From positions 186,001 through 250,000 of the forward strand of contig NZ_VCGX01000004.1 in the NCBI RefSeq assembly GCF_007671655.1: 64,000 nucleotides of DNA, given 5' to 3'. Positions 43,399 through 51,997 of this stretch are shown here, piece after piece; the stretch's first letter is position 1, and each line of letters begins with the position of its first letter. This DNA comes from Marinobacter piscis (lineage in GTDB: Bacteria > Pseudomonadota > Gammaproteobacteria > Pseudomonadales > Oleiphilaceae). The position numbers and the translations under genes are program-made. The notes beneath the pieces are model-generated. The model made no database searches, was not told where the DNA came from, and worked only from the letters and a program-made list of their open reading frames with translations.

Positions 43399-45509
43399 TG
43401 CCGACTAACTACGAAGTCATATCCGGAGATACGTTAGGTGCTATTGCCGAACGACACGACGCAACTGTCACACGTCTGCTTCGCCTCAATCCCGCTATAG
43501 AAAATCCTGACCAAATTTATCCAGGACAAATCCTTGCTGTACCTGCCGCCAATGAGGTTATCACTTCCTCAACAGAACCTGACGACGTTATTTGCAAGGC
43601 ATCCTGTGAAGATGAAATTGTAGAGATTGTTCACGAAACCGGCAGCAACGAAATCATCTTCCTGACACAGGCAGAAGCTGAGGAACTGGCCAGAGAAGAA
43701 AATACGATTTGTGGCCCCATCGAGGCGTTCTATAAAGATCTCGAAAACTTGTCTGGCGGAGAACCTGACTCAGAAGACCGGCCGAAAGAAGCAGAAGGAA
43801 GTCTGAAATCTGAAGTTCAGGAACGTAAACAGGCTCTGGTCGACGACCTGGTGGCCAAAGGCGCCATATCAAACGACATGCAATCTATCCCCAGATTAAC
43901 GGAGATCAAACGGCTATCCGGCAAAAAGCACCGTAGCTACGTGCGTTCCGATAAAATGAAGAATCACCCGAGGCGGTACAGCATTGCATCCCGGGATAAA
44001 GCACGCAGCAAAGGCTGGCTAACGTCGGACGGTATCAATGGTAAAAAACTGGCTGAGGCGATAGAGAGCGAATTCAAGGTCCAGGTAAAGCTCGATCTGG
44101 GAAGCCCAGATCCTGAAGGCGCGATGATGCAGGTGCTTAATCAGTTTTACGATGAGGCCGAATGGTCGGTGTGGGGTAAAAGCCAAAAGCAAAAAGTTGC
44201 TGAGACAGGTTTTGATGCCTCTGCGGAGGCGCTGTTTATGCGTTTTGCAGCAGGGGCGAGTGGGTTTGCCGAATTTAATCCTAAAAATGGAAAGGTTCAC
44301 GTCCAGGCAAAGGCTGAGGCTCAGTACACTCTGGCAGAAGGGAAGTTAACCGTTGAGCAGTCATTTCCCACAAGCAACAAGAGTGCAATTCGCATCTACT
44401 ACCGGGTTGGTGGCTGGGATGGCGAACGCAAATATGCATCCCTCGGCCACTTCCAGGCAAACCTGGGCATTACAGCTTCAGGTTTTGCCGGGGCATCTGC
44501 GGTAATCGCTGCGAACGTTCACGTGGATAGTAGCGAAGGCCTTCCAAAATTAAATGGTATAGCTGCACGCAAAAAAGGGCAAAGTGCCAATTTTGAAGGT
44601 GGTGCTTTCGCTGGAGTTCGCGCCGGTTGCGAAGTGACCGGAGAGCTGCGCTGGAAAGATGTCCTGGCACCTGCGAAAGAATGGGACACGTTATGCAAGA
44701 TTGGGAAGAAGGTGGAAGTTGCGGCAGGAGCAGCTGCGGAGTTTGAAGTTCGACTAATATTCAGTGATCAGACAGGCAAGTTTTATTTTAATTGTCATGC
44801 AGGTCTAGTTCTGGGAGTTGGCCCATCAGGTGGTTTTTTACTGGAAGTAGAGACCAACAAAATCATCAAAATGTTGCACTTTGTGTATAACGCTCTGCTG
44901 GATGTGGACTTCAGGTACCTGGAGCTGTTTGATAGGGATTCGGAAACCTTTGTATGGTACCAGCGTCTTAGTTTATTTGCCTTGAGCAAAGGCATCTCAA
45001 GTATTGCCGCTGCTCAGGAGTTTGCAAGCAGCTCAATAGACACACTCATCGGTTACGTCGACAGGTTCTTTGTTGGCCGCCAGCGCGAGCAACAAGGGAC
45101 GGAGCTGGCTCAGAACGTAATTGAGGATCTTAAGCTGCAAGAAAACGCTGTACTCCTGCATTCACCGCCTGAAGTTAAAGGCACAGTGCTAGATAACATT
45201 CTCTATGATTGGTGGCTAACACCAGATATATGGAGCAGTAACGATATAAAAGTACAAGCCGTAAACCAGATACTCCAAACATTTCAGAGTTGGCGTGACT
45301 TTGAGGAAACTGTTCTTCGCATGAACCCTCATGGCACCTCAAGGCCTGAGGAGTTTCAGGAAAACCTTGACCGTTTGTTCGAGTTTATTGGTAAACGCAA
45401 AGCTGATCAGCGGCTGTTTATACACCAATTACAAGGCGTGGTTGCGATATCCGGCCGTCCTGTGAAACTTGACCCCTTTAAAGCCTGCAAGACCTGTGGA
45501 ATCGCTTAA
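43398..45509 (+). CDS. LysM-domain candidate type VI effector
   Basis: A 703-residue protein with an N-terminal LysM domain (about residues 4-50, 'YEVISGDTLGAIAERHDA', ending 'YPGQILAVP'), an acidic linker, then about 550 residues with no domain that I recognise. Residues about 300-500 are Gly/Ala-rich, with alternating beta-like strands ('GAFAGVRAGCEVTGELRW', 'CHAGLVLGVGPSGGFLL') that could be membrane-active; the tail is helical and ends CKTCGIA. Codon use is visibly more AT-rich than in vgrG, suggesting separate acquisition. The vgrG-DUF4123-effector order implies a cargo toxin. Activity unknown. Confidence 0.75.
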   Translation: MPTNYEVISGDTLGAIAERHDATVTRLLRLNPAIENPDQIYPGQILAVPAANEVITSSTEPDDVICKASCEDEIVEIVHETGSNEIIFLTQAEAEELAREENTICGPIEAFYKDLENLSGGEPDSEDRPKEAEGSLKSEVQERKQALVDDLVAKGAISNDMQSIPRLTEIKRLSGKKHRSYVRSDKMKNHPRRYSIASRDKARSKGWLTSDGINGKKLAEAIESEFKVQVKLDLGSPDPEGAMMQVLNQFYDEAEWSVWGKSQKQKVAETGFDASAEALFMRFAAGASGFAEFNPKNGKVHVQAKAEAQYTLAEGKLTVEQSFPTSNKSAIRIYYRVGGWDGERKYASLGHFQANLGITASGFAGASAVIAANVHVDSSEGLPKLNGIAARKKGQSANFEGGAFAGVRAGCEVTGELRWKDVLAPAKEWDTLCKIGKKVEVAAGAAAEFEVRLIFSDQTGKFYFNCHAGLVLGVGPSGGFLLEVETNKIIKMLHFVYNALLDVDFRYLELFDRDSETFVWYQRLSLFALSKGISSIAAAQEFASSSIDTLIGYVDRFFVGRQREQQGTELAQNVIEDLKLQENAVLLHSPPEVKGTVLDNILYDWWLTPDIWSSNDIKVQAVNQILQTFQSWRDFEETVLRMNPHGTSRPEEFQENLDRLFEFIGKRKADQRLFIHQLQGVVAISGRPVKLDPFKACKTCGIA

Positions 45510-45522
45510 CCGGAGTGTATTG

Positions 45523-46482
45523 ATGTTAAAAGTTGTCCGAATCCGTGCCGTGTGGTTGTTTACAGTACCAGCGCTGACTGCAGGATGCGGTGGACTGTTA
45601 AACGGTAAGGTTGAGTCTGAGGCTGCGCAGAAAATAGCAACACAAGCCATTGAAAATCAGGTATTTGTCAAAGGCGGTAAATTTATACTTGGAGATGTGG
45701 GCCGCCCAAATGGTTCACCGTATGTGACGCTCACGGCCTTCAGCCGCCCAGCCGTTGAAGTCAGTATCGATAGTTATTCCATTTCTCGTTACGAGACTAC
45801 ATGGGAGGAAATGAGCGTCTACTATGAAGCGCTTGACCGCACCCATCTGTATGCAGACGACTTCATCTTTAAGAAGTATATAAAAGCAACGGACGATCCT
45901 TTATCACCCAATTACTATCGCAAGCCCGCTCGAGCCCCCAATTACGGAGAGGCGGAAGGCTATTGCGCCTGGTTGGCGGAGCAAACCGGGCTGCCGTTTG
46001 CACTCCCTACTGAAGCACAGTGGGAATATGCGGCCCGTAGTCGCGGAAAGAATGTTCCCTACGCGACTGACTCTGGCACTATTGAAAAAGATCCATATCT
46101 GCGTCGACCAAAGGAATATGTAGACCCATCAATCCCGCCGTCAGGTAATACCCTGATGCACTCATCGGTTAAGTTCGAGCGTCGCTCAGTAGGCAGTTAT
46201 CCCCCCAACTCCATCGGCCTCTACGACATGACTGGGAACGTGGCCGAGTGGACGCGAGACTGGTTCCAGGAAGACTTCTACGAACACGCACCTGAAAATA
46301 ACCCTAGTGGCCCAGCAAAGCCAAGCAATCAGGATAAACCCGAAAAAACCGTTAGAGACTGGGCAGGCCGTGGAGATCACATGGGCGGAGGCGGAACCGT
46401 ATTTGCCAGAGCAGGCGCGCATATCGAAAGTTCGGGCAACGGCTTCCGCTGCGTTGTTAACAGCCCTGAACCGGTGAACTAA
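45523..46482 (+). CDS. SUMF1-like lipoprotein, candidate immunity protein
   Basis: A 319-residue lipoprotein: lipobox ending at Cys22 (Leu-Thr-Ala-Gly-Cys), then a formylglycine-generating-enzyme/sulfatase-modifying-factor fold ('FVKGGKFILGDV', 'ISRYETTWEEMSVYYEA', 'LPTEAQWEYAARSRG', 'GNVAEWTRDWF', final 'NGFRCVV'). The copper-binding Cys pair of true FGEs is not seen, so enzymatic activity is doubtful. It starts 13 bases after the candidate effector stop, with GGAG seven bases before the ATG. Periplasmic SUMF1 lipoproteins occur beside T6SS effectors, so an immunity or accessory role is inferred. Confidence 0.8.
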   Translation: MLKVVRIRAVWLFTVPALTAGCGGLLNGKVESEAAQKIATQAIENQVFVKGGKFILGDVGRPNGSPYVTLTAFSRPAVEVSIDSYSISRYETTWEEMSVYYEALDRTHLYADDFIFKKYIKATDDPLSPNYYRKPARAPNYGEAEGYCAWLAEQTGLPFALPTEAQWEYAARSRGKNVPYATDSGTIEKDPYLRRPKEYVDPSIPPSGNTLMHSSVKFERRSVGSYPPNSIGLYDMTGNVAEWTRDWFQEDFYEHAPENNPSGPAKPSNQDKPEKTVRDWAGRGDHMGGGGTVFARAGAHIESSGNGFRCVVNSPEPVN

Positions 46483-46484
46483 CT

Positions 46485-46700
46485 TTGGTTATACGGAAGT
46501 TTGGTCGTTTCCGGAAAGCTATCTGCTTTTCGGCTCTAGTAATAGTCGCCTCAGGGTGCAATAGCTATGTTCTAGCTAGCGAAGGAATACCGACAGGATG
46601 GACGTAGTAAGGAGATACTGGAGTAGATCAAAGAAGCGCAAGCAAAATCTGAGGAATTGCTGGTCGACACTCCGATCCTTCACTACCCCCCCAATTTAGG
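46485..46700 (+). pseudogene. Lipoprotein remnant downstream of SUMF1 gene
   Basis: A TTG-started frame right after the SUMF1 stop encodes a lipoprotein signal (RKAICFSALVIVASGC, lipobox Ala-Ser-Gly-Cys) but stops after 40 codons at 46607. In the shifted frame further on, coding-like sequence continues ('GRSKEILE', a stop, then 'IKEAQAKSEELLVDTPIL'). This looks like a small lipoprotein gene with a frameshift and an in-frame stop. It could also be an intact 40-residue lipopeptide. Evidence is only frame continuity. Confidence 0.4.
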
Positions 46701-46756
46701 GATAGAGCAAAAACTACACCAACCCTCATCTAAAACAAGTTTTCAAGGAGGAAAAC

Positions 46757-47077
46757 ATGCACACTTCAAACCTTAACCACTCCAGCCAAAAGAACCGCCT
46801 GATAACCCTGGTTCTGGCAATGTTCCTCGGAATCTTCGGTGTCGACCGCTTCTACCTCGGCAAGTGGAAATCCGGTATCGCCAAGGGCCTTACCATTGGA
46901 GGCCTTGGCTTCTGGTGGTTCATCGATGGCGTGTTGGTTTTGACTGACGCATTCCTGCACTCTCTCGGAAAAGACACCGGCTTTGTCAAAGATGCGCGCG
47001 GCCAGGATCTGCGTCTTGGGCTCTCAATGTATCGCTTCAAAAACGGCCGTATTCAGCGCGACTGGTTCTCCAACTGA
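46757..47077 (+). CDS. TM2 domain-containing protein
   Basis: A 106-residue protein with the TM2 signature: two hydrophobic helices around 'FLGIFGVDRFYLGKWKSGIAKG' and 'GFWWFIDGVLVLTDAF', then a charged tail. AAGGAGG precedes the ATG by seven bases. Function unknown across bacteria. It lies at the distal edge of the T6SS island and shares its somewhat lower GC upstream. Confidence 0.9.
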   Translation: MHTSNLNHSSQKNRLITLVLAMFLGIFGVDRFYLGKWKSGIAKGLTIGGLGFWWFIDGVLVLTDAFLHSLGKDTGFVKDARGQDLRLGLSMYRFKNGRIQRDWFSN

Positions 47078-47100
47078 ATTATGGATTTATAACCGGGACC

Positions 47101-47135
47101 AGCAATAAAGCATAATCTCGATATCTTTTATTGCT
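47101..47135. other. AT-rich inverted repeat (possible terminator)
   Basis: AGCAATAAA (47101-47109) is perfectly complementary to TTTATTGCT (47127-47135) across a 17-base loop, 23 bases after the TM2 stop. The stem is AT-rich and the loop long, so it may be a weak terminator or a protein-binding palindrome. Confidence 0.4.
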
Positions 47136-47230
47136 GTTGGGTATAGGGCTTATTTATTCAGCTGTGGGAGGAGATGTTCTGTTCGCGCTAGACTGGTGAG
47201 TATGAACAGTCGAATGGCGCGGGTGATCCT

Positions 47231-48352
47231 TTGAAAAAGCTACTCCTGATTTGTGCAATGGCCGCGCTGATGGCAGTGATCATCAGTACTGTAGCCCAAC
47301 CGGTTCCCATTGAGCATAAGCTGATTAACATTCATGCCGATGATGTGCTCGATGATTTTCCTGGCATAAAGCAGGAGCCTGTTGAGATCCAGGCGATACT
47401 GCTGGATATGTCCGATGATCCCCTTCTGCTGCTGAAGGCTCAGGCTGCATTCGTGCGTTATCCCGACATGGCCCGGTCCCTGTTTCCGCTTTATGCGTCC
47501 AGGCCGGAGTTTCGGGATGTTCTGAGGCGCTATGGTGAGGACATTCTGCCTCCCATCCAGCATTTTGTTCGCCAACCCATCAGTACCATTGAATGGATGA
47601 ACAAGGCATCCCGTCAGTATCAGGCGGCCAAACGCCTCTTTACTGACACGCCGGAAGAGTCAGGCAGTGAAACTTCACCCTCGGATAAACGCGAAAAACT
47701 GTCACCTGAAGAACGCGGCTGGTACGCGGTCAACTTTATTCAGAGCGAAGGCCATGACTTTCTGGGCCAGTTCATTGTAGATGAACAAGGTGCTACGCAA
47801 TGGATAGCGACCGAGCGGGTACTGGAAGGCGTGAACCAGTTCTTCGCCAGTGGCATTCGTAACCTGGAAACCCGTTACCGCTCCGGCGAGACCATCGGCG
47901 CAGGGGATGTGGGCTGGGCGTCGGTGGATGTGCTGATATTTGCGAGTGCTGCAAAGGTGCTCCGTGCTGGGCGTACCGCAGCAGTTGCCACCAAAGGAGC
48001 CAGCCGGGGCACTCGCTCGGCGGCTCTGGCCGCACGGGTTACACGCAGTGGGAAAATGGTTCTGCGCAGCGCCCGCTATGCGAAATGGCCGCTGGTAGTT
48101 GGAGCCGGCTACCTGGTGATCACACACCCGAGTATCATCAACGATGTGTTTGCAGGTGTCGCGGATGTTCTGGGTTACGCCCCGATTCTGGTGCAGTTCG
48201 TGGGCTGGCTGCTGTTGTTGATCCCTGCATTTTATATTGGGAGCTGGTTATTGTGGCTGCTGGCGCCCGTACTGCTGATGCTACTGCGCGCCATGAGCCA
48301 TGGGATCGCTGTTGTGAGTGGTCGTAACCGCCTCCTCTTTCATCGTCACTAA
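47231..48352 (+). CDS. Unknown membrane protein (373 aa)
   Basis: Starts at a TTG, the only start that keeps the signal-like N-terminus (Lys-Lys-Leu-Leu-Leu-Ile); an in-frame TAG lies about 40 bases upstream. After a hydrophobic leader (residues 1-22) comes a soluble helical part (about 25-215) with 'EERGWYAVNFIQSEGHDFLGQF', then a basic Ala/Arg-rich stretch (about 240-285) and two or three C-terminal membrane helices (about 288-300, 322-357). I do not recognise the family. No conserved enzymatic motif is visible. Convergent with the mgtC-like gene (seven-base gap). Confidence 0.65.
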   Translation: MKKLLLICAMAALMAVIISTVAQPVPIEHKLINIHADDVLDDFPGIKQEPVEIQAILLDMSDDPLLLLKAQAAFVRYPDMARSLFPLYASRPEFRDVLRRYGEDILPPIQHFVRQPISTIEWMNKASRQYQAAKRLFTDTPEESGSETSPSDKREKLSPEERGWYAVNFIQSEGHDFLGQFIVDEQGATQWIATERVLEGVNQFFASGIRNLETRYRSGETIGAGDVGWASVDVLIFASAAKVLRAGRTAAVATKGASRGTRSAALAARVTRSGKMVLRSARYAKWPLVVGAGYLVITHPSIINDVFAGVADVLGYAPILVQFVGWLLLLIPAFYIGSWLLWLLAPVLLMLLRAMSHGIAVVSGRNRLLFHRH

Positions 48353-48359
48353 AACGGCG

Positions 48360-49049
48360 TTAACTCCACCCCACTTCATCAAACCGTGTATCTGCCTGAA
48401 AACGTCCGAACAATTCCATATCACGTTCGTTTTTGTTGAGCCGCAGAACCAGCGTTGCCTGACAGCTTTCGGCTTTTGGCTGGCGAGAGACGCTGTGGTT
48501 CTTTATTTTTACCCCTTGCTCCTCAAGCATGCTGGTTATCTCTGCCAGCAGGTCAAAGCTGCCCGTCCATTTCAGCTCCAGTGACGCATACCGGTCGCCT
48601 CTGAAGGGCAGTCGGTGCAACACGTAAAGCGCAATCAGCACCAGAGACGTCACCGCAATCGCAATCACATACTCACCAAGCCCGACCGTTACCCCAATGG
48701 CAGCAACCGACCAGATAGAGGCAGCCGTGGTCAAGCCCCGAACGAAATCCTGGCTCTTAACAATCGTGCCAGCGCCCAGAAAACCAATCCCGGTAATAAC
48801 ACCCGCAGCCGCCCGCGCCGGGTCCAGGCGGATAACAGAGTCTGCATCAACACTGAATTCGGATGACAGCTTCTGGAAGGCCACAATCACGGCTGCAGAG
48901 CCGAGACAAACCAAGATATTGGTTCTCAGGCCAGCTTCCCGACCCCGCGACTGGCGTTCCATGCCAACCAGGCCGCCTAGGATCATGGCAACCAGCAGGC
49001 GCAGCAAAAAAACTCCATCCTGGGCAATCATTTCTAAAAAATGACCCAC
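48360..49049 (-). CDS. MgtC/SapB family membrane protein
   Basis: Typical MgtC/SapB: 'RLLVAMILGGLVGMERQSRGREAGLRTN', then 'VITGIGFLGAGTIVK', four to five N-terminal helices and a C-terminal cytoplasmic ACT-like domain. I chose the GTG at 49049 (229 residues), which follows a GGGGGAG ribosome site by four bases; an ATG at 49031 and one at 49133 are alternatives. MgtC proteins help growth in low Mg2+ and inhibit the F-type ATPase in pathogens; the role here is not known. Confidence 0.88.
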   Translation of the reverse strand: MGHFLEMIAQDGVFLLRLLVAMILGGLVGMERQSRGREAGLRTNILVCLGSAAVIVAFQKLSSEFSVDADSVIRLDPARAAAGVITGIGFLGAGTIVKSQDFVRGLTTAASIWSVAAIGVTVGLGEYVIAIAVTSLVLIALYVLHRLPFRGDRYASLELKWTGSFDLLAEITSMLEEQGVKIKNHSVSRQPKAESCQATLVLRLNKNERDMELFGRFQADTRFDEVGWS

Positions 49050-49174
49050 TAATCTCCCCCTAAAGCCATTCCCGGCGACTGACGTTTCGTGACTCAGGTA
49101 TAATGCCCCATCCATCAACAGAACGGCAATCAAACGTCTGCCAACAGACCGCCAAATCGCAACAGCGTGGACTC

Positions 49175-50020
49175 ATGAAACTTCCGTATTATCTTGGCTG
49201 CCCCCAGTGGCAACACCCTGCATGGAACCGTGGGCTTCCAAATGGCAGAACTCCTCTGGAGCGCTACAGCCAGGTGTTTAACTGTGTTGAAGGCAACACA
49301 ACCTTTTACGCCACGCCCAGCCGGGAGCAATGCCAGCAGTGGCGTCTGCAGGTACCAGACCATTTTCGCTTCCTGCTCAAGTTCCCCCGGGCTATTACCC
49401 ATGACCGGCTATTATCCGGGGTCGATGGGGCGACACGGGATTTCCTGAATGTTATTGAGCCGTTAGAAGATGTACTGGGCCCCTTCCTGTTACAGCTCCC
49501 CGCCGCATTCGGGCCTGAGCACCTGACCAACCTGTGGCAATTCATTGATGCCCTGCCAGCACCTCTCACTTGCACTGTTGAAGTGCGCAATGCTGCGTTC
49601 TTCAGTAAAGGCGATGCAGAAAGAGCTCTGAACCGGGGGCTTCGGGAACGTGGTGTCGCCCGGGTGTGCATGGATACACGGGCCCTATTTGCGGCGGCGC
49701 CGGAGGATACAATCACCACTGAAGCCCAGCGTAAAAAACCCAGGGTGCCTGTACACCTGCTCCCGGGTGATGCACCTCCGGTTATCCGGTACATTGGTCA
49801 TCCCGATCTGCAAGTCAACCGGCATTACCTGGCGCCTTGGGTCGAACGGGTTGGTTCGTGGATCGAACAGGGACAACCACCGTATTTTTTCCTGCACATG
49901 CCCGATATTGGCGATGCTCTGAGCCTCACAGAAATCTGGACTGATCTTTTGAGCCACCGTGTAAGTGGCGCAGAAGCGCTGCAGTTTAACGAAGAGCAGC
50001 CCCAGATAGGTCTGTTTTGA
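49175..50020 (+). CDS. DUF72 domain-containing protein
   Basis: A 281-residue DUF72 protein (TIM-barrel-like): 'YLGCPQWQHPAWNRGL', 'VFNCVEGNTTFYATPSREQ', 'FRFLLKFPRAITHD', 'LGPFLLQLPAAFGPEHL' and 'VEVRNAAFF' all match the family. Function unknown; homologues occur next to nucleic-acid and cofactor genes without a consistent pattern. The frame is open to an ATG at 49103, but 49175 begins at the conserved first strand. Confidence 0.88.
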   Translation: MKLPYYLGCPQWQHPAWNRGLPNGRTPLERYSQVFNCVEGNTTFYATPSREQCQQWRLQVPDHFRFLLKFPRAITHDRLLSGVDGATRDFLNVIEPLEDVLGPFLLQLPAAFGPEHLTNLWQFIDALPAPLTCTVEVRNAAFFSKGDAERALNRGLRERGVARVCMDTRALFAAAPEDTITTEAQRKKPRVPVHLLPGDAPPVIRYIGHPDLQVNRHYLAPWVERVGSWIEQGQPPYFFLHMPDIGDALSLTEIWTDLLSHRVSGAEALQFNEEQPQIGLF

Positions 50021-50116
50021 AAGCAGCTGTGACAAATCACCTTGCAACGATTATCATTCGCCACCTATCTATGCACACTGAACTTTTACGCCTCCCTTTG
50101 TGACCGGAGTTTTTAA

Positions 50117-51994
50117 ATGGCTATTTCCCGCAGGGATTTTTTGAACGGCGTAGCGCTTACCATCGCCGCCGGAATGACCCCCTTGAGCTTACTTCGTGCC
50201 GATCCCCAGGCACAAAATCAATACCCGCCCTTGCGCACGGGTATGAGGGGCAACCACCCCGGATCATTTGAAGCCGCTCACAAAATGTCCCGTGAAGGCC
50301 ACAGGTTTGCATTGGGTGGCCTCAAGGTGACAGAACACTACGATATGGTTGTGGTGGGTGCTGGCATCAGCGGCCTTGCCGCCGCCTGGTTTTACCGGCA
50401 GCAAAACCCGGATGCAAAAATCCTGATTCTGGACAATCACGATGATTTCGGCGGGCACGCCAAACGTAATGAGTTTAACGTGAATGGCAACACCGTTCTC
50501 ACATACGGCGGCAGTGAGTCATTCCAGTCACCGGACTCTCTGTTTAGCGACCAGGTGAACAAGTTGCTTGAAGGCCTGGGGGTGGACATATCACGCTTTA
50601 AACAATACTTCGATCGTGATTACTATTACCAACAAGGAATGAGTCGAGGGGCTTTCTTCGATGCAGATCACTTTGGTGTTAACAAAGTGGTGGGAGGCAG
50701 CCCTGAAATGGGTGTGGCCGATGAGCTTCGCCCGGATCTGCTGAACTCCCGCTCATTGGAAGAGTATATTCGTGATTTCCCGCTGCCACCGGACGACATT
50801 GACGCTCTGGTGACGCTCCATATCAATCCTCCCGCTTATCTGTCAGACATGTCGGTAGATGAAAAGGTGGAGTATTTAAGCACCATCAGCTACCAGGATT
50901 TCCTCAAAGATATCGCAGGATTGAGTGACAGCGCCTTGTTGTACTTCCGCGCGACCAGCACGGAGTTCTTTGGTTACGGGATAGATTCAATTGCAGCCAT
51001 AGATGCGCATGAGTACGGCTACCCCGGATTGAGTGCCATGGGGCTACCGGAGCCCGGGGAAGCCGTAAAGGCAGAAATCAACGATCCCTATATCTACCAT
51101 TTCCCGGATGGCAATGCCTCGGTCGCACGCTTGCTGGTAAGAGACATGATTCCTGGCGTCGCATCAGGTAACACGATGGAAGACATCGTGATGGCAAAGT
51201 TTGACTACAGCAAACTCGACAACCCTTCAAATAACATCCGGCTACGCCTGAATAGTACGGTTGTCAGAGTAGACAACCCCAATGGCCCCGTTGATGTTGG
51301 CTACCTGCATGATGGCAAACTGCACCGTGTCCAGGGCCGTCAAAGCATTCTTGCCTGTTACAACATGATGATACCTTCCATGGTGCCTTCTTTGCCGGCA
51401 ACGCAGAAAGAAGCTCTGCACCAAAACGTCAAAGCACCGCTCGTTTATAGCAAAGTGCTGCTGAAGAACTGGCATGCATTCAAGAAGCTTGGCGTTCACA
51501 CTCTGTATTCGCCCACAGCACCGTACAGTTTGGTAAAGCTGGATTACCCGGTAAACATGGGTGGCTACACCCACGCTTCCGGACCTGATGAGCCGATTGT
51601 TGTTCACATGGTACAAGTACCAACTGCTGCCAATACTGGCCTCGATGTACGTCAGCAAATGCGGATGGGCAGAGCCGAACTTCTGGGACGTTCATTCGCC
51701 GAAATGGAGCAGGAAATCCGTAGTCAGTTAAGTGCAATTCTTGGTATCTCCGACACAGAGCTGGAACCACTTATTGAAGCCATTACGGTTAATCGCTGGT
51801 CTCATGGCTACAGCTATGAAGAAACCAGCCTGTTTGACACAGAAGCATCAGCGGAACGCACTATTAATCAGGCACGCAAGCGACATGGTCAAATTGCCAT
51901 CGCCAACTCCGACGCGGCATGGAGTCCATATATGCACGCCGCAATCGACGAAGCATGGCGCGCCGTAAATGAACTGACCGGCCAGGAGGGGTAA
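50117..51994 (+). CDS. Tat-exported FAD oxidoreductase, spermidine dehydrogenase-like
   Basis: A 625-residue flavoprotein with a twin-arginine signal (SRRDFLNG, residues 4-11) and a Rossmann FAD motif 'VVVGAGISGLAAAWFY' around residue 78, followed by the 'GGSESFQSPD' segment. Size, Tat signal and overall style match the Pseudomonas aeruginosa spermidine dehydrogenase SpdH (PA3713) group. It would oxidise polyamines or a related amine in the periplasm, passing electrons to the cytochrome c encoded next. Substrate is inferred from family resemblance. GGAG precedes the ATG. Confidence 0.8.
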   Translation: MAISRRDFLNGVALTIAAGMTPLSLLRADPQAQNQYPPLRTGMRGNHPGSFEAAHKMSREGHRFALGGLKVTEHYDMVVVGAGISGLAAAWFYRQQNPDAKILILDNHDDFGGHAKRNEFNVNGNTVLTYGGSESFQSPDSLFSDQVNKLLEGLGVDISRFKQYFDRDYYYQQGMSRGAFFDADHFGVNKVVGGSPEMGVADELRPDLLNSRSLEEYIRDFPLPPDDIDALVTLHINPPAYLSDMSVDEKVEYLSTISYQDFLKDIAGLSDSALLYFRATSTEFFGYGIDSIAAIDAHEYGYPGLSAMGLPEPGEAVKAEINDPYIYHFPDGNASVARLLVRDMIPGVASGNTMEDIVMAKFDYSKLDNPSNNIRLRLNSTVVRVDNPNGPVDVGYLHDGKLHRVQGRQSILACYNMMIPSMVPSLPATQKEALHQNVKAPLVYSKVLLKNWHAFKKLGVHTLYSPTAPYSLVKLDYPVNMGGYTHASGPDEPIVVHMVQVPTAANTGLDVRQQMRMGRAELLGRSFAEMEQEIRSQLSAILGISDTELEPLIEAITVNRWSHGYSYEETSLFDTEASAERTINQARKRHGQIAIANSDAAWSPYMHAAIDEAWRAVNELTGQEG

Positions 51995-51997
51995 GCC

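Noticed and set aside
50066..50085. Fur-box-like GATTATCATTC upstream of the SpdH-like gene
   Set aside because: Only half of the consensus matches and no iron gene is adjacent.
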